Shown piece by piece: positions 5,238 through 6,071 of a stretch of 6,071 nucleotides of DNA. This DNA is from Lachnoclostridium sp. UBA739 (GTDB lineage: Bacteria > Bacillota_A > Clostridia > Lachnospirales > Lachnospiraceae). Numbering within the stretch: the stretch's first letter is position 1; each line of letters begins with the position of its first letter. Under the pieces are notes generated by a model. It did no database searches. It was given only the letters and a program-made list of their open reading frames with translations, and was not told where the DNA came from. The translations under genes and the position numbers were made by a program. The DNA is taken from assembly GCA_002297865.1 (NCBI GenBank), contig DBKX01000335.1, positions 1 to 6,071 of the forward strand, given 5' to 3'.

Positions 5238-5741
5238 ATGAGCAGATTTGTCGTTTATATCAAACTTAAACCTTTTATCAAGCAATGGATGATTTTCCAT
5301 TATGGTAATCCTGTTGTATTCCCGGACCAAAGTGCCGAGAATGCATGCTTACGGAGATTTTTAACTAAATTGCCGTCAGGCAAACAACCTGAACAATGCA
5401 AGGATGATGAGATTGCAATATGTTTGCCGGAATCTAAGCAAAAGCCTTTGATTACGTACAATTATCTCGGACCGCACGCTAAGGCTGCTGTGGCAGAATG
5501 TATAGAAGATACGTTTCGTCTTCAGATGTGGAAAGAGCTAAACGGACTGGAGAACTGTGGGTGCTCTATTTTGAAAGGCATACAGGCATGGTGTGAGGCT
5601 AACGGCATCTCTATTGACTATGACTATACTTTGAAAATGCGATATCAGAGGATGCGAAATTCGTATCTGAAAAAAGGTATTGACCTTAGATGCAAAACAA
5701 GGGTGAAGGATTCTTTTGAAAAGAATTCATTATTAGGTTAA
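5238..5741 (+). CDS. Hypothetical protein, conserved-looking Bacteroidales phage type
   Basis: 167 aa from the ATG at 5238, preceded by a promoter-like box and the candidate origin, so it is probably the first gene of a second transcript. The N-terminal half is mixed and proline-containing (MSRFVVYIKLKPFIKQWMIFHYGNP, then FLTKLPSGKQP and AICLPE). The C-terminal part, from YNYLG (residue about 74) on, is helical and basic (AAVAECIEDTFRLQMWKEL, GIQAWCEANGISIDY, RYQRMRNSYLKKG), and could be a small DNA-binding or replication accessory fold. No enzymatic motif, signal peptide or membrane span is seen. I recall relatives beginning MSRF.VY.KL.P...QW in Bacteroides phages next to primase-helicase genes, always without an assigned function. 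A real gene with high confidence, but its role is unknown. Confidence 0.82.
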   Translation: MSRFVVYIKLKPFIKQWMIFHYGNPVVFPDQSAENACLRRFLTKLPSGKQPEQCKDDEIAICLPESKQKPLITYNYLGPHAKAAVAECIEDTFRLQMWKELNGLENCGCSILKGIQAWCEANGISIDYDYTLKMRYQRMRNSYLKKGIDLRCKTRVKDSFEKNSLLG

Positions 5742-5786
5742 TAATTATAAAAATCTTATGGATAAGAGGGCTTGTTTTGTTCGCAG

Positions 5787-5803
5787 CCGTTCTTGACCGT
5801 TCT
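5787..5803 (+). repeat. Tandem CCGTTCT repeat before the last gene
   Basis: CCGTTCT occurs at 5787-5793 and 5797-5803, exactly 10 bp apart, ending 17 bp before the ATG at 5821. One-turn spacing on the same DNA face is typical of a regulator binding site. A TTTG at 5776-5779 lies upstream but no TAnnTTTG follows, so an activated promoter is possible but unproven. Confidence 0.35.
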
Positions 5804-5820
5804 AAACTAAAATTTAAATT

Positions 5821-6071
5821 ATGAGTTTAAAATTGATAAACAGTTTGGATTATACTTCTTGTCTGAATCTGAATGGTATGATGCGTTCCGGTTTGACTTC
5901 CGTTCGTTTGCCAGATGGTATTGTGTGGAAAAATATTTGCATAAAGACACCTGCGCAACTTATTGTGTCGGAAAAATATGAAGATAATGTCAAAATTTAT
6001 ACTGCAACACTGAAAGTATTGGCTTTAGATAATTTTCCCACCGATGGAAAATATGTATTTAGAATTCATCT
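5821..6071 (+). CDS. Partial hypothetical gene, 5' part only
   Basis: An ATG at 5821 opens a frame that continues through the right edge of the window (83 full codons seen). The product begins MSLKLINSLDYTSCLNLNGMM and continues with strand-rich sequence (TSVRLPDGIVWKNICIKT, SEKYEDNVKIYTATLKVLAL, GKYVFRIHL), suggesting a compact beta-rich domain. I recall proteins with INSLDYTSCLNLNGMM in Bacteroides prophages at a similar place, without a known function. It follows the 167-aa gene after 79 bp in the same direction and may belong to the same transcript. It is called as a gene because of the ATG after an A/T-rich leader, the uninterrupted frame and the protein-like composition. The C-terminal part is outside the window. 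Confidence 0.8.
   Translation, partial: MSLKLINSLDYTSCLNLNGMMRSGLTSVRLPDGIVWKNICIKTPAQLIVSEKYEDNVKIYTATLKVLALDNFPTDGKYVFRIH

Noticed and set aside
5758..5796. 12-codon ORF (MDKRACFVRSRS) ahead of the last gene, possible leader peptide
   Set aside because: Too short to tell from chance. No regulatory codon run and no terminator-like hairpin beside it.

Overview
The window looks like the early-control and replication region of a temperate phage (prophage) or phage-like integrative element of a Bacteroidales host. The evidence is: AT-rich DNA; genes with no clear Shine-Dalgarno sequence but A/T-rich stretches before ATG; two good matches to the Bacteroidales -7 promoter element TAnnTTTG; a leftward Xre-type repressor facing a tight rightward operon; and a large Toprim plus AAA+/SF3-like primase-helicase of a type I associate from memory with Bacteroides phages and prophages. 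No integrase, structural or packaging gene lies in the window, so phage origin is inferred from content and layout.

Layout: 1-83 holds no supportable gene. 84-524 (minus) is an Xre-family repressor-like protein with a C-terminal coiled coil. 525-631 is a divergent control region with a perfect 9-bp inverted repeat (CTGTCAAAT / ATTTGACAG) whose right arm overlaps the -33 region of the rightward promoter. The rightward operon then runs 632-925 (small basic protein), 847-1374 (LuxR/GerE-type HTH protein with a Cys-containing N-terminal part), 1376-1579 (67-aa hypothetical), 1573-1710 (45-aa cysteine-rich protein, easily missed) and 1774-4689 (971-aa primase-helicase). The genes overlap or nearly abut. 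The exception is a 63-bp gap before the primase that holds a strong 16-bp hairpin.

After the primase come a GC-rich hairpin terminator (4718-4763) and about 470 bp of non-coding DNA. This carries a cluster of at least eight direct copies of an ATCACAAA(CT) iteron plus inverted copies, a 14-bp palindrome and a polypyrimidine tract. It is the best candidate for the element's replication origin. Downstream are an unrecognised 167-aa gene (5238-5741), with its own TAnnTTTG box and a half-copy of the lysogeny-switch operator, and the start of another conserved-looking gene (5821 to the window edge).

Inferred working model: the repressor blocks the rightward promoter through the inverted repeat. 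On induction, the small regulators and the primase-helicase are made, and the primase-helicase acts at the iteron region just downstream of its own gene. Its C-terminus ends in an SSB-like acidic tip (DDDRPF), which may link it to host single-strand-DNA-tip binding partners. The items most worth a second look are this tip, the degenerate (cysteine-free) CHC2-like domain, the iteron region, the 1715-1752 hairpin, the competing pairings around the terminator, and the shared operator half-site.
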